A program made the translations under genes and the position numbers. This document shows, piece by piece, positions 34,868-44,059 of a DNA stretch of 64,000 nucleotides. The notes below the pieces were generated by a model. That model was not told the origin of the DNA and did not search any database. It was given only the letters and a program-made list of their open reading frames with translations. The stretch lies in assembly GCA_024742705.1 (NCBI GenBank), contig JANSXZ010000008.1, positions 1-64,000 on the forward strand, read 5' to 3'. How positions within the stretch are numbered: the stretch's first letter is position 1; each line of letters opens with the position of its first letter. This DNA is from Paracoccaceae bacterium (GTDB lineage: Bacteria; Pseudomonadota; Alphaproteobacteria; Rhodobacterales; Rhodobacteraceae).

Positions 34868-36157
34868 TCAGTTGGCGGCTGCGTTGCGGTTGGCGGGTTT
34901 GCCACCGGTGTCGGCGGTTGCCGGTTTGCCGCTGTTGGCGTCGATGAAGTTGAGCACCAGCGGGCGGATGTTGTCACGCCAGCTTTTGCCGGCGAAGATC
35001 CCGTAGTGGCCGGCGCCGGGTTCCAGGTGGCTGGCTTTCTTCTCGGGCGGCAGGCCGGTGCACAGGTCCAGCGCGGCGATGCATTGGCCGGGCGCCGAGA
35101 TGTCGTCCTTGGCGCCCTCCACCGTCTTGACCGCCACCGAGGTGATCTTGCCGATATCGACGGCCTTGCCATTGACGGTGAAGCAGTTGCGCGCGATCTC
35201 GCGTTCCTTGAAGATCCGTTCGACGGTGGAGAGGTAGAATTCGGCCGGCATGTCCATGACCGCGAGATACTCGTCGTAAAAGCGGTTGTGCGGATCGCCG
35301 TCCGTTGCCTCGCCGCGCGCCACGCGGGCGATCTGATCCATGAAGGCCTGGCCGTGGCGTTCGGCGTTCATCGACATGAACGAGGCCAGCTGCAACAGGC
35401 CGGGATAGACCATGCGGCCAACGCCGGGGTATTTGAAGCCGACCCGCTGGATCATCGTCTCTTCCAGTTGTCCCATCGTTACGCGGCGGCCGAAATCGGT
35501 GACGTCGGTGGGGGTTGCGTCGGGATCGATCGGGCCGCCGATCAGCGTGAGCGACCGGGGCTGCGCATCGGGATCCTCGGCGGCGAGATAGGCGGTTGCC
35601 GCCAGGGTCAGCGGCGCCGGCTGACAGACCGCGATCACATGGGTGTCGGGGCCGAGGTGGCGCATGAAATCCACGAGGTACAGCGTGTAATCCTCGACGT
35701 CGAACTTGCCGGCGCTGACGGGAATGTCACGGGCGTTGTGCCAATCGGTGACGTAGAGCTCGCAATCGGGCAGCAGGCTGGTCACGGTCGAGCGCAGCAG
35801 CGTGGCATAATGGCCCGACATCGGCGCCACCAGCAGCACCTTGCGCGGCTGTTCCTCACGGCCCATCACGTTGAAATGGATCAGATCGCCGAAGGGCGCG
35901 GCGACTTCGGTGTCGACGCGCACGACATGGTCACGCCCGTCCGCGCAGGTCACCGTGCGGATGCCCCACCCGGGTTTCACCACCATACGCTGGAATGAAC
36001 GTTCGGTCACTTCGCCCCACGCGGCCATCCACTGCAACGCCGGGTTGGGAAAAAGGCTGAACACCGGGTATGATGCCATGGCCAGTGCCGAGGCACCCAT
36101 CCATTGGTTGGTGTTGCGCGTGGCTTCCATAATGTCGTAGGTCATCATGTAACGCAT
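34868..36157 (-). CDS. phaZ: intracellular polyhydroxyalkanoate depolymerase
   Basis: PhaZ releases hydroxyacids from stored PHA granules. The 429-residue protein starts MRYMMTYDIMEATRNTNQWMG, the usual phaZ N-terminus. The Cys-type lipase box occurs in VIAVCQPAPLTLA, and the active-site Asp and His lie in VEGAKDDI and EPGAGHYGIFAGKSW. The C-terminal Asn/Ala/Gly tail is low complexity. The start at 36157 is supported by GGAG six bases upstream. It is divergent from phaC across 113 bases, the typical Rhodobacteraceae arrangement. Confidence 0.93.
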   Translation of the reverse strand: MRYMMTYDIMEATRNTNQWMGASALAMASYPVFSLFPNPALQWMAAWGEVTERSFQRMVVKPGWGIRTVTCADGRDHVVRVDTEVAAPFGDLIHFNVMGREEQPRKVLLVAPMSGHYATLLRSTVTSLLPDCELYVTDWHNARDIPVSAGKFDVEDYTLYLVDFMRHLGPDTHVIAVCQPAPLTLAATAYLAAEDPDAQPRSLTLIGGPIDPDATPTDVTDFGRRVTMGQLEETMIQRVGFKYPGVGRMVYPGLLQLASFMSMNAERHGQAFMDQIARVARGEATDGDPHNRFYDEYLAVMDMPAEFYLSTVERIFKEREIARNCFTVNGKAVDIGKITSVAVKTVEGAKDDISAPGQCIAALDLCTGLPPEKKASHLEPGAGHYGIFAGKSWRDNIRPLVLNFIDANSGKPATADTGGKPANRNAAAN

Positions 36158-36270
36158 TCGGGTCTCCATAACCTGTGGCCCGGCATTGCCGGATTTGACG
36201 TCGCTTAGCCTCCCGATGCAGGCGACGGAATTATTCTGCACAGCGGCAAGATTAGGGGGGAAATGTTAAG

Positions 36271-38085
36271 ATGACAACCAAAGATGACACTTCTGAGAAA
36301 CTGCCGGGAGAACACTTTGAACGGCTTACAGAAAACCTGACAAAGGTCGAAGAGCTCTCGCAGCGGTTGTTGCAGGTCATGTCGCATCGCACCACGCACA
36401 ACCCCGCGCTGGACGGTCCGAATCAGGGGCTTTATGCCAAGGCGGCAACCGCCTACTGGAACGAGGCGATGCACAATCCCGCCAAGCTGATCGAACAGCA
36501 GGTCGCATTCTGGAGCAGTTCGGTGCGGCATTTCGTCGAGGCGCAGCAGGCTCTGGCGCGCGGCAAGCTTCAGGCGCCCGACGATCCGGGGCCCAAGGAC
36601 CGCCGGTTCGTCAACCCGATGTGGGACAACCATCCCTACTTCAACTTCATCAAGCAACAGTACCTGATCAACGCCAAGGCGATCGAGGAAGCGGTGCAGA
36701 ATGTCGACGATCTGGACAGTGGCGAGAAACGCCGGCTGACATATTTCTCGCGGCAGATCATCGACATGATGTCGCCTACCAACTTCCTGGCCACCAACCC
36801 CGACGCGTTGGAAAAGGCGCTGGCCACCGATGGCATGTCGCTGGTTCAGGGGTTGGAAAACCTGGTTTCCGATCTCGAGGCGAACAACGGCGAACTGGTG
36901 GTGAAGCTGGCGGACGAGGACGCCTTTGAACTTGGCCGCAACATCGCCACGACCCCCGGCGAAGTGGTCTACCGCAACCGGATGATGGAGCTGATCCAGT
37001 ATCACCCCACCACTGAAAAGGTGCATGAGATCCCTCTGGTGGTGTTCCCGCCCTGGATCAACAAGTTCTACATTCTCGATCTCAAGGAACAGAACAGCCT
37101 GATCAAGTGGATCACCGATCAGGGATATACCTTGTTCGTGGTCTCATGGATCAACCCCGACGACACCTACACAGATGTCGGGATGGAAGACTATGTCTCG
37201 GATGGCTATCTGGCCGCGCTGCGCGAGGTGAAGGCGATCACCGGGCAAAAGCAGGTCAACGCCGTCGGCTATTGCATTGCCGGCAGCACGTTGGCGATGA
37301 CGCTGGCGTTGCTGAAGAAGCGCGGCGACAACACGATCAAATCCGCCACCTTCTTTACCGCGCTCACCGATTTTTCGGACCAGGGCGAATTCACACCGTT
37401 TCTGTCGGACGATTTCATCGACGGGATTGAACAGGAGGTGAAGGACAAGGGGTTGCTGCCCTCGTACATCATGGCGCGCACCTTCAGTTTCCTGCGGTCC
37501 AACGATCTGGTCTATTCGCCGGCGATCCGCAACTACATGATGGGTGAAACGCCCCCCGCCTTCGATCTGCTGTACTGGAATGGCGACGGCGCGAACCTGC
37601 CGGCGCGCATGGCGGTCGAATACCTGCGCGGGTTGTGCCAGAACAACGCCTTTGCGGATGGTGGATACGAACTGTTCGGCGAAAAGGTGCACCTGAGCGA
37701 GGTCGACGTGCCGCTTTGTTCGATCGCCTGCGAAACCGATCACATCGCCGCGTGGAAGGATTGTTATCGCGGGGTCCAGCAGATGGGCGGGCGCTACAAG
37801 ACCTTCATCATGACCCAGTCGGGCCATATCGCCGGCATCGTCAATCCGCCCAGCCGAAACAAGTACGGCCACTACACCAACACCGATCTGTCGTTGGATG
37901 CCGACGCATGGCAGGAAGCGGCGATATTCCACGAAGGCTCGTGGTGGCCGCGCTGGGAATCGTGGCTGTCGAAACGGTCGGGCAAGAAGATCGAGGCGCG
38001 CACCCCTGGCGACGCCGATCATCCATCGCTTTGCCCCGCGCCAGGAACCTACGTCGCCATGAAGGCCAATCGCCGGTCGGGGTAG
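36271..38085 (+). CDS. phaC: class I polyhydroxyalkanoate synthase
   Basis: PhaC polymerises (R)-3-hydroxyacyl-CoA into PHA granules. The 604-residue protein has the N-terminal granule/dimer region followed by an alpha/beta hydrolase core. The catalytic triad is Cys335 (in GYCIAG), Asp490 (ETDHIAAW) and His519 (SGHIAGI). FPPWINKFYILDL and FFTALTDFSDQGE are diagnostic of class I. Length is normal. It is divergent from phaZ and followed by phaP and phaR on the same strand. Confidence 0.97.
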   Translation: MTTKDDTSEKLPGEHFERLTENLTKVEELSQRLLQVMSHRTTHNPALDGPNQGLYAKAATAYWNEAMHNPAKLIEQQVAFWSSSVRHFVEAQQALARGKLQAPDDPGPKDRRFVNPMWDNHPYFNFIKQQYLINAKAIEEAVQNVDDLDSGEKRRLTYFSRQIIDMMSPTNFLATNPDALEKALATDGMSLVQGLENLVSDLEANNGELVVKLADEDAFELGRNIATTPGEVVYRNRMMELIQYHPTTEKVHEIPLVVFPPWINKFYILDLKEQNSLIKWITDQGYTLFVVSWINPDDTYTDVGMEDYVSDGYLAALREVKAITGQKQVNAVGYCIAGSTLAMTLALLKKRGDNTIKSATFFTALTDFSDQGEFTPFLSDDFIDGIEQEVKDKGLLPSYIMARTFSFLRSNDLVYSPAIRNYMMGETPPAFDLLYWNGDGANLPARMAVEYLRGLCQNNAFADGGYELFGEKVHLSEVDVPLCSIACETDHIAAWKDCYRGVQQMGGRYKTFIMTQSGHIAGIVNPPSRNKYGHYTNTDLSLDADAWQEAAIFHEGSWWPRWESWLSKRSGKKIEARTPGDADHPSLCPAPGTYVAMKANRRSG

Positions 38086-38090
38086 CTTTT

Positions 38091-38137
38091 TTGCTGCAGC
38101 GCAGCATTTGCATCTTGCAATGCCGCGTTGCAGCATG
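38091..38137. promoter_or_regulatory. TGC-rich PhaR-type operator upstream of phaP
   Basis: TTGCTGCAGCGCAGCATTTG, then CATCTTGCAATGCCGCG and TTGCAGCATG, is dense in TGC/GCA. It contains CTGCAGCGCAG (38094-38104), fitting CTGC-N3-GCAG as described for Paracoccus PhaR sites. It lies about 63 bases upstream of the phaP start. Displacement of PhaR by PHA would derepress phasin synthesis. Confidence 0.65.
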
Positions 38138-38199
38138 TATATCTAGTCCATCGAATGAAACGGGCTGATGCCCAAACCAATAACCAGAGGGTGACTGAC

Positions 38200-38643
38200 A
38201 TGGCCAAGACACAAGACATGACCGCAATGATGAAAGACATGATGGGCGCGTTCCCGGTTGACACCGCCGCCATGGAAGATGCGTTCAAAACCACCGCGAC
38301 GCTGAACGAAAAGCTGTCGCACGTTGCGCTGGAAGCCGCCGAAAAATCGGCCGAGATCTCCAGCAAGTGGACCAAGGACACGCTGGCCAAACTGGGCGAG
38401 ATGTCGAAAGCGAAAGCCGAGCCTGCCGATTATGCCAAGGCAATGACAGATTTCGCTTCGGCCAGCGCCGAAGTTGCCGCCGAAAACATGGCCGCCTTCG
38501 CCGAGATCGCCAAGAAGGTCCAGATGGACACCGTCGAACTGATGATGGCGGCCGGCAAGGACATGACCGAGGATGCAACCGCCGCGGTCAAGAAAGCCAC
38601 CAACGACGTGACCGCCGCTGCCAAGAAGGCCGCGACGAAGTAA
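38200..38643 (+). CDS. phaP: phasin (PHA granule-associated protein)
   Basis: This 147-residue amphipathic helical protein coats PHA granules. The phasin domain spans most of the chain: EDAFKTTATLNEKLSHVALEA, DTLAKLGEMSKAKAEPADYAK and FAEIAKKVQMDTVELMMAAGK, followed by an Ala/Lys-rich tail. The ATG at 38200 has AGAGGGTGA upstream. The gene lies behind a PhaR-type site and ends before a strong terminator, so it can be expressed apart from phaC and phaR. Confidence 0.93.
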   Translation: MAKTQDMTAMMKDMMGAFPVDTAAMEDAFKTTATLNEKLSHVALEAAEKSAEISSKWTKDTLAKLGEMSKAKAEPADYAKAMTDFASASAEVAAENMAAFAEIAKKVQMDTVELMMAAGKDMTEDATAAVKKATNDVTAAAKKAATK

Positions 38644-38688
38644 TTGGACGAAGGGCTGCGCCGGGGCCTCCCACCCGGTCAATGCCTT

Positions 38689-38717
38689 GGGGCGGATGGC
38701 AACATCCGCCCCTTTTT
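38689..38717 (+). terminator. rho-independent terminator after phaP
   Basis: A perfect 10-bp stem GGGGCGGATG/CATCCGCCCC with a GCAA loop is followed by TTTTT. It separates phaP from phaR. Confidence 0.9.
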
Positions 38718-38767
38718 GCTTTGATGACAAGGGTCTCTTTCCTTTTTCGCCGCGCTCGCATAATCTA

Positions 38768-38779
38768 TGCTGCATTGCA
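38768..38779. promoter_or_regulatory. TGC-rich PhaR-type site upstream of phaR
   Basis: TGCTGCATTGCA lies 22 bases before the phaR start codon and resembles the TGC-rich site upstream of phaP, consistent with autorepression by PhaR. Confidence 0.5.
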
Positions 38780-38800
38780 CCAGATCCGGGGAGGACTGAC

Positions 38801-39352
38801 GTGGCCGAGACGGAAAAACCGCTGCTGATAAAGCGCTATGCCAGCCGCAGGCTCTACAACACCGAAACCAGCGATTACGTCACGCTCGAAGATATCGCAG
38901 GTTTCATCCGCGAAGGCCGTGAAGTGCAGATCGTCGATCTGAAATCCGGGGACGACCTGACGCGGCAATACCTTCTTCAGATCATCGCCGAACACGAAAG
39001 CCGCGGCGAAAACGTGTTGCCTGTCAATGTTCTCAGCGACCTTGTGCGCAGCTATATGATTCCCGGCGGCGGCATGGTGCCGCAAATGCTGCAATCGTCG
39101 TTCGATTTGCTGCGCGACAGCCAAAGCAAGATGATCGAGAACATGAACGCCATCAATCCGATGACGAAGATGCCGGGGTTCGAGGCGATAAAGGCCCAGC
39201 AAGAGGCCTTCATGAAAGCCATGACAGGCGGCATCGCCGGCAATTGGTCGGGTCCGGGGCGCGACAGCGACGCCCCGAAGGAAACCGAAGACCTGGACGA
39301 CATCAAGAAACAGCTGGCCGAATTGCAGGCCAAGCTGTCGCGTCTGAAATAG
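38801..39352 (+). CDS. phaR: polyhydroxyalkanoate synthesis repressor PhaR
   Basis: PhaR represses phasin and its own gene, and leaves DNA when PHA granules form. The 183-residue protein has the PHB_acc_N DNA-binding domain (LLIKRYASRRLYNTETSDYV, then LEDIAGFIREGREVQIVDLKSGDDLT) and one PHB_acc repeat (LVRSYMIPGGGMVPQMLQSSFDLL). The C-terminal part is a predicted coiled coil (DLDDIKKQLAELQAKL). The start is GTG at 38801 with an excellent GGGGAGG site seven bases upstream. Confidence 0.94.
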   Translation: MAETEKPLLIKRYASRRLYNTETSDYVTLEDIAGFIREGREVQIVDLKSGDDLTRQYLLQIIAEHESRGENVLPVNVLSDLVRSYMIPGGGMVPQMLQSSFDLLRDSQSKMIENMNAINPMTKMPGFEAIKAQQEAFMKAMTGGIAGNWSGPGRDSDAPKETEDLDDIKKQLAELQAKLSRLK

Positions 39353-39359
39353 CCGCCTG

Positions 39360-40550
39360 TCAGGTGCCGTAGGCGGCGGGCATGTCCGTTGCGGCACCGA
39401 CCGATTCAAGAAGAATATCGGCGATGTTGTCCAGCGTTTCGCGGGGCAGCTGAACCGGAAGACGCACGTCACAGGCCCGCATCAGCATGGCGCGGGTTTG
39501 CGGCAGTTCCGGCAGATCGCCGAGGAACCGCCAGTTCCAGAAGGCCCGCGCGTTGTCGGCGCTCAGTCCGAACACCTGCACCTTGACCCCGGCAGAAGCC
39601 GCGGCGCGGACAAAGTGATGCGTCTGTTCTTCGGTCATTCCGACAAGGTTGAACTGGATCGAATCGGGCGCGCGCTGTTCGGGCGCCAGCTTCTCGGGAA
39701 CCGATATATAGGGCGACTGGTTCAGCCTGTCGGCCACATGATCGTGGTTGCGGCGGCCGTCGCGGACCCGGCGGAGCAATTCGGGCAACTGGGGCCGGAT
39801 CACGGCCGCGCTCAGGTTCGACATGCGCAGATTGTAGAGCGGAAGGCGGTTTTGCCACAGCGCGAAGGCGTCGCGCAGAACCGGGTGTTTCTTCCAGTTG
39901 TGCTCGTAGGCACCCGACATGATGATCGCGCGGGCCACCAGATCGGCGTCGTCGGTGATCAGGATACCGCCTTCGCCGGCGTTGATCATCTTGTAGGACT
40001 GGAACGAAAAGCAGCCGACCCGGCCCAGTGTGCCGATGTTGCGGCCATGCCATGTGGTGCCCAGCGAATGGGCCGCATCCTCGATCACCGGGATGCCGCG
40101 CGCGTCGCACAGCGCCATGATGGCATCCATGTCCGATGTATGGCCGCGCATGTGGCTGATGATCACCGCTTCGACGCTGTCCAGCTTGGCCGCGAAATCC
40201 GCCATGTCGACGCGGTAGTTTTCGCCCACTTCGCACAGCACCGGCACACATTCCGCGTGCACGACCGATGACGGCACGGCGGCAAATGTGAAGGCCGGGA
40301 TCAGAACGCGCGCATCGCGCGGCAGGCCCAGCGCCTTGAGCGACAGGAACAGCGCCGCCGAGCAAGACGAAACCGCCAGCGCGAACCGCGCGCCCAGCAG
40401 GGCGGCGAACTCTGCCTCGAGAAGCGAAACCGGCGCGTTTTCCGGCGCCGTATAGCGAAACAGGTCGCCCGACCGCATCAGAGCGTCGATCGCCTCGCGG
40501 GCGGCGGGCGGGATCGGTTCGGCAGAGTGGGTGTCGGGTACTTGGCGCAT
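39360..40550 (-). CDS. DegT/DnrJ/EryC1/StrS-family aminotransferase
   Basis: This 396-residue PLP-dependent enzyme normally adds an amino group to nucleotide-linked keto-sugars. The PLP Lys is in FSFQSYKMINAGEGG, the PLP-phosphate region in SSCSAALFLSLKALG, and an Asp in VIEDAAHSLG. No sugar nucleotide or capsule genes are adjacent, so the substrate is open. It converges with phaR (7-base gap). Some members act on amino acid or polyol substrates outside sugar pathways. Confidence 0.85.
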   Translation of the reverse strand: MRQVPDTHSAEPIPPAAREAIDALMRSGDLFRYTAPENAPVSLLEAEFAALLGARFALAVSSCSAALFLSLKALGLPRDARVLIPAFTFAAVPSSVVHAECVPVLCEVGENYRVDMADFAAKLDSVEAVIISHMRGHTSDMDAIMALCDARGIPVIEDAAHSLGTTWHGRNIGTLGRVGCFSFQSYKMINAGEGGILITDDADLVARAIIMSGAYEHNWKKHPVLRDAFALWQNRLPLYNLRMSNLSAAVIRPQLPELLRRVRDGRRNHDHVADRLNQSPYISVPEKLAPEQRAPDSIQFNLVGMTEEQTHHFVRAAASAGVKVQVFGLSADNARAFWNWRFLGDLPELPQTRAMLMRACDVRLPVQLPRETLDNIADILLESVGAATDMPAAYGT

Positions 40551-40647
40551 ATTTCGGTTTCCTTAATTCAACCTTTCGTAAAGATAAAACATCGCCGTGC
40601 GCGCGCCAATGGTTTTTTCCGCACGGCCGGAAAACTTCACATCCCGT

Positions 40648-41958
40648 TTACAATCCGAGACGGTCGCGCAGCGCGAACCATGTCATCGCCAGGATCAACA
40701 GCGGAGTCCGCATGGATGGCCCGCCGGGGAAGGGTGATGACGGCACGCGCGCCATCGTGTCGAACCCGTCGGTCTCGCCGGTGATGGCCAGCGCCATGAG
40801 TTGCCCGGCATGGGTGGCGGTGCCCACGCCATGCCCGGAGTATCCCGAAGCCGACAGCACATTGGGCGCGAGGCGCGCCAGATAGGGCATCCGCTTCATC
40901 GTGATGGCCAGCGTACCGCCCCAGACATGATCGAACCGGATGTCGCGCAGGTGCGGAAAGATCTGCGCCATCGGTTTGCGCACCACTGCGTCCAGATTGC
41001 GCGGAAACCGGTAGCCATAGCTTTCGCCGCCGCCGAACAGCAGGCGGTTGTCCGCGCTGAGGCGGAAATAGTTCACCACGAACCGTGCGTCGGACACCGC
41101 GATGTCGCGCCTCAGAACCTCGCCCACCCGCGCGCCCAGAGGTTCGGTTGCTGCGACGAAGTTGTTGATGGGCATCACGCGGGCGGCCACCTGGCCGTTC
41201 AGCCCGCCCAGATATCCGTTGCACGCCAGGATCAGGTTGTCGGCCCGCACGCTGCCCGATGAGGTCGAGACGGTGATCTGCGTGCCCTCGGCAATGCTGG
41301 TGACGCGGCTTGTTTCGTGGATCTGCACACCGGCCGCCGCCGCCGCCCGCGCCAGCCCCAGCGCAAAGTTCAGCGGATGCAGGTGCCCCGCGCCCATGTC
41401 CAGCATCCCGCCCTTGTAATCGGGCGACGGGCATAGCGCGGCAAAGCCCGCGGCATCCAGCGTCTCGATCCGGTCATAGCCATAGCGCCGCGCCAGATGT
41501 TCGGCATAGCGGTGTATGTCGTCCACGTCGCCGCGTGTCGATCCGGCCCATGCGATGCCGGATTTCAGCGCGCAATCAATGCCGTGGCGCTCTACCAGCG
41601 CGCGTACCAGCGCCTTGCTGTCCTCGCCCATCTGCCACAGGCGGGCGGCATCCTGCGCGCCCACCAGCGCTTCGAGCGCGATCTGATCCTTGCGCTGGCC
41701 GCTGCCAAGCTGGCCGCCGTTGCGGCCCGATGCGCCAAAGCCCACGCGATGCGCCTCGAGAAGAACCACACGGCGGCCCGCTTCGGCCAGGTGCAGCGCC
41801 GCCGACAACCCGGTGTATCCGCCGCCCACAACGCAGACATCGGCGCGGGTTTCACCCTGAAGCGGCGCGAAAGGCGCCAGGGTTACCGCCGTGGCGGCAT
41901 ACCAGCTGTCGGGATAGCGCCCCGGTGCGTCGTTGGCATCCAGCAGATTCAGAGCCAT
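40648..41958 (-). CDS. FAD-dependent amine oxidase (PuuB-like)
   Basis: This 436-residue DAO-family flavoprotein resembles gamma-glutamylputrescine oxidase. The FAD motif VCVVGGGYTGLSAALHLAEAG lies near residue 42 and the GFGASGRNGGQLGSG segment near 75. Catalytic-domain segments include YRFPRNLDAVVRKPM and GYSGHGVGTATHAGQLMA. It lies 3 bases after the glutamine synthetase-like gene and is last in the operon. By analogy with Puu it would oxidise a gamma-glutamyl amine to the aldehyde. The aldehyde dehydrogenase (PuuC) is not in the window. Confidence 0.85.
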   Translation of the reverse strand: MALNLLDANDAPGRYPDSWYAATAVTLAPFAPLQGETRADVCVVGGGYTGLSAALHLAEAGRRVVLLEAHRVGFGASGRNGGQLGSGQRKDQIALEALVGAQDAARLWQMGEDSKALVRALVERHGIDCALKSGIAWAGSTRGDVDDIHRYAEHLARRYGYDRIETLDAAGFAALCPSPDYKGGMLDMGAGHLHPLNFALGLARAAAAAGVQIHETSRVTSIAEGTQITVSTSSGSVRADNLILACNGYLGGLNGQVAARVMPINNFVAATEPLGARVGEVLRRDIAVSDARFVVNYFRLSADNRLLFGGGESYGYRFPRNLDAVVRKPMAQIFPHLRDIRFDHVWGGTLAITMKRMPYLARLAPNVLSASGYSGHGVGTATHAGQLMALAITGETDGFDTMARVPSSPFPGGPSMRTPLLILAMTWFALRDRLGL

Positions 41959-41961
41959 GGC

Positions 41962-43320
41962 TCAGACATTGATCAGCAGATGTTCACGTTCCCACGGCGA
42001 GATGACCTGAAGGAACTCTTCGTATTCGGCGCGTTTGACAATGGAATAGACCCGCGCGAATTCCGGCCCCAGCACATCGTGCAGGTCTTCGGCCTCTTCG
42101 AAAAGGGTCAGCGCCTGGCCCAGAACCTGCGGTATGTCGCCATCGCCTTCGTAGGCATCCCCCTTGAAGGCCGCCGACGGTTGTTTGCCTTCCATCAGGC
42201 CCAGATAGCCACAGGCCAGCGACGCGGCAATCCCCAGGTAGGGGTTGCAATCCATCCCGCCCAGCCGGTTTTCCACCCGCCGCGACGATGGTCCGGACAG
42301 CGGAATGCGGATGCCGGTCGTGCGGTTGTCGGTGGCCCATTCCAGGTTGATGGGCGCCGCATGGTCCTTCACATACCGCCGGTAGCTGTTGACGTAGGGC
42401 GCCATCACGGCCAGCGCGTTTGGCAGGTGGTTCTGCATCCCGGCGATGAAGTGATAGAAGGCGTCGGATTCCGTGTCGTCTTCGTTGGTGAACAGGTTGC
42501 GCCCGGTTTTCTGATCCAGGATCGAATGATGCAGGTGCATCGCGCTGCCCGGTTCGTCGGCGATCGGTTTTGCCATGAAAGTGGCAAAGCAATCGTGCCG
42601 CATCGCCGCTTCGCGGATCAACCGTTTGAAATAGAACACCTCGTCGGCCAGCCGGATCGGATCGCCGTGCAACAGGTTGATCTCAAGCTGCCCTGCGCCG
42701 CCTTCCTGGGTGATCCCGTCGATCTCGAATCCCTGATGTTCGGCAAAGTCGTAGATGTCGTCGATGACCGGCCCGAATTCATCCACCGCCGTCATGGAAT
42801 AGGCCTGACGCGCCGCCGCCGGCCGGCCCGACCGGCCCATCATCGGTTCGATGTCCTTGGCGGGGTCGATGTTGCGCGCCACCAGGTAGAACTCCATTTC
42901 CGGCGCCACCACCGGTGTCCAGCCCTGCGCATGATACAGATCGACAACCCGCCGCAGAACATTGCGCGGCGCAAAGGGGATCGGCGCACCGGTGCGGTCA
43001 AAGGCGTCGTGGATCACCTGAAGCGTCCAGTCGCCGGTCCACGGCGCGGCTGTCGCGGTGGACATGTCGGGCCGCAGGATCATGTCGCGTTCGATGAACC
43101 CTTCTTCGCCTGCCGCTTCGCCCCAGTCGCCGGTGATCGTCTGATAGAAGATGCTGTCAGGCAGATGGAAATAGGCCTGGCGGGCGAACTTGCTGGCCGG
43201 CACGGCCTTGCCGCGGGCGATGCCGGGCAAATCGGCGATCACGCATTCCACCTCGTCCAGCCGGCGATCCTTCAGATAAAGCTTGGCCGCCTTCGGCAGA
43301 TTTTCCAGAAGGTTGCTCAT
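41962..43320 (-). CDS. glutamine synthetase-family ligase (gamma-glutamylamine synthetase-like)
   Basis: The product is 452 residues with the GS fold: beta-grasp N-terminus (EVECVIADLPGIARGKAVP), then catalytic motifs VAPEMEFYLV, GAGQLEINLLHGDP, GSAMHLHHSILD and NSYRRYV, and Arg residues in NRTTGIRIPLSGP. It resembles PuuA-type enzymes that join glutamate to an amine with ATP, rather than the 470-residue GlnA, as it lacks the adenylylation region. The start ATG overlaps the amidotransferase stop (ATGA). It is paired with the related enzyme at 44060. Confidence 0.88.
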   Translation of the reverse strand: MSNLLENLPKAAKLYLKDRRLDEVECVIADLPGIARGKAVPASKFARQAYFHLPDSIFYQTITGDWGEAAGEEGFIERDMILRPDMSTATAAPWTGDWTLQVIHDAFDRTGAPIPFAPRNVLRRVVDLYHAQGWTPVVAPEMEFYLVARNIDPAKDIEPMMGRSGRPAAARQAYSMTAVDEFGPVIDDIYDFAEHQGFEIDGITQEGGAGQLEINLLHGDPIRLADEVFYFKRLIREAAMRHDCFATFMAKPIADEPGSAMHLHHSILDQKTGRNLFTNEDDTESDAFYHFIAGMQNHLPNALAVMAPYVNSYRRYVKDHAAPINLEWATDNRTTGIRIPLSGPSSRRVENRLGGMDCNPYLGIAASLACGYLGLMEGKQPSAAFKGDAYEGDGDIPQVLGQALTLFEEAEDLHDVLGPEFARVYSIVKRAEYEEFLQVISPWEREHLLINV

Positions 43321-44000
43321 GCGATCCTCTTTTCCTTGAAAAACAGTGCGATCATATCGGCCAGGCGCGCGCTGTCGGTGGGGGCGTCCAGTTGCGCGGC
43401 TGCCGCGGCGCGCAGATCATCGGGCACCACACCCGGCGCGCGCACCTCCAGAAGCCCCCTCAGATAGGTGCTGTCGATTTCCGGATGCGGCTGCATGGTG
43501 AAGGCATGGCCGGGGTACAAAAGCGCCGCATTGGCGCAGAACGCGGTGGACGATACCACCTGTGCGCCCTCGGGCACCGCGACGACCTGATCCTGATGCC
43601 AGGCGTTGATCGCATGGCTTTCACCCAGAAGCGGGTAGGCGTGGCGGCCCACCGCCCATCCGCCTGCGAATCTCTCGACCCGGCCGCCCAGCGCCTGGGC
43701 GATGATCTGATGTCCGAAACAGATGCCCACCATGGGCTTTCCGCTGGCATGGATCTCCCGTATCAGATTTTCGAGGGGCGCGATCCATGGCAGATCTTCG
43801 TAGGCGCCGAACTTCGACCCGGTGATCAGCCAGCCGTCGGCGGCCTCGGGGCCCGGTGGGAACACCCCGTCGACAACTGCATGGTTTTCAAACGTCAGCC
43901 CGCGCCCCGAAAGGAAACGGGCAAAGATTTCGGGATAGTTGCCGTTTTCATCCTGAAGCGCCGGATCGACATGCCCGGTCTGGAGGAGTCCGATTTTCAT
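43317..44000 (-). CDS. class I glutamine amidotransferase-like protein
   Basis: This 227-residue protein has the GATase-1 triad: nucleophile Cys in VGICFGHQIIAQALGG (near residue 93) and His-Glu in MQPHPEIDS (near 180). It resembles GMP synthase-like stand-alone amidotransferases, which in amine pathways can cleave gamma-glutamyl bonds (PuuD-like role, although true PuuD belongs to a different subfamily). The gene overlaps the following GS-like gene. The operon context suggests release of glutamate from a gamma-glutamyl intermediate. Confidence 0.82.
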   Translation of the reverse strand: MKIGLLQTGHVDPALQDENGNYPEIFARFLSGRGLTFENHAVVDGVFPPGPEAADGWLITGSKFGAYEDLPWIAPLENLIREIHASGKPMVGICFGHQIIAQALGGRVERFAGGWAVGRHAYPLLGESHAINAWHQDQVVAVPEGAQVVSSTAFCANAALLYPGHAFTMQPHPEIDSTYLRGLLEVRAPGVVPDDLRAAAAAQLDAPTDSARLADMIALFFKEKRIA

Positions 44001-44059
44001 GAAACACCGATAATTTGATCAAATCAGTCTAGGACAGGCCGGCAGCGCCGGCAAGAGGC

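Noticed and set aside
34130..35998. A 622-codon plus-strand frame opposite the dioxygenase and phaZ
   Set aside because: It is a shadow of two clear minus-strand genes.
40613..40636. Hairpin GTTTTTTCCG/CGGAAAAC as a terminator of the amine operon
   Set aside because: On the operon's strand the T-rich side precedes rather than follows the stem, so it lacks terminator polarity.
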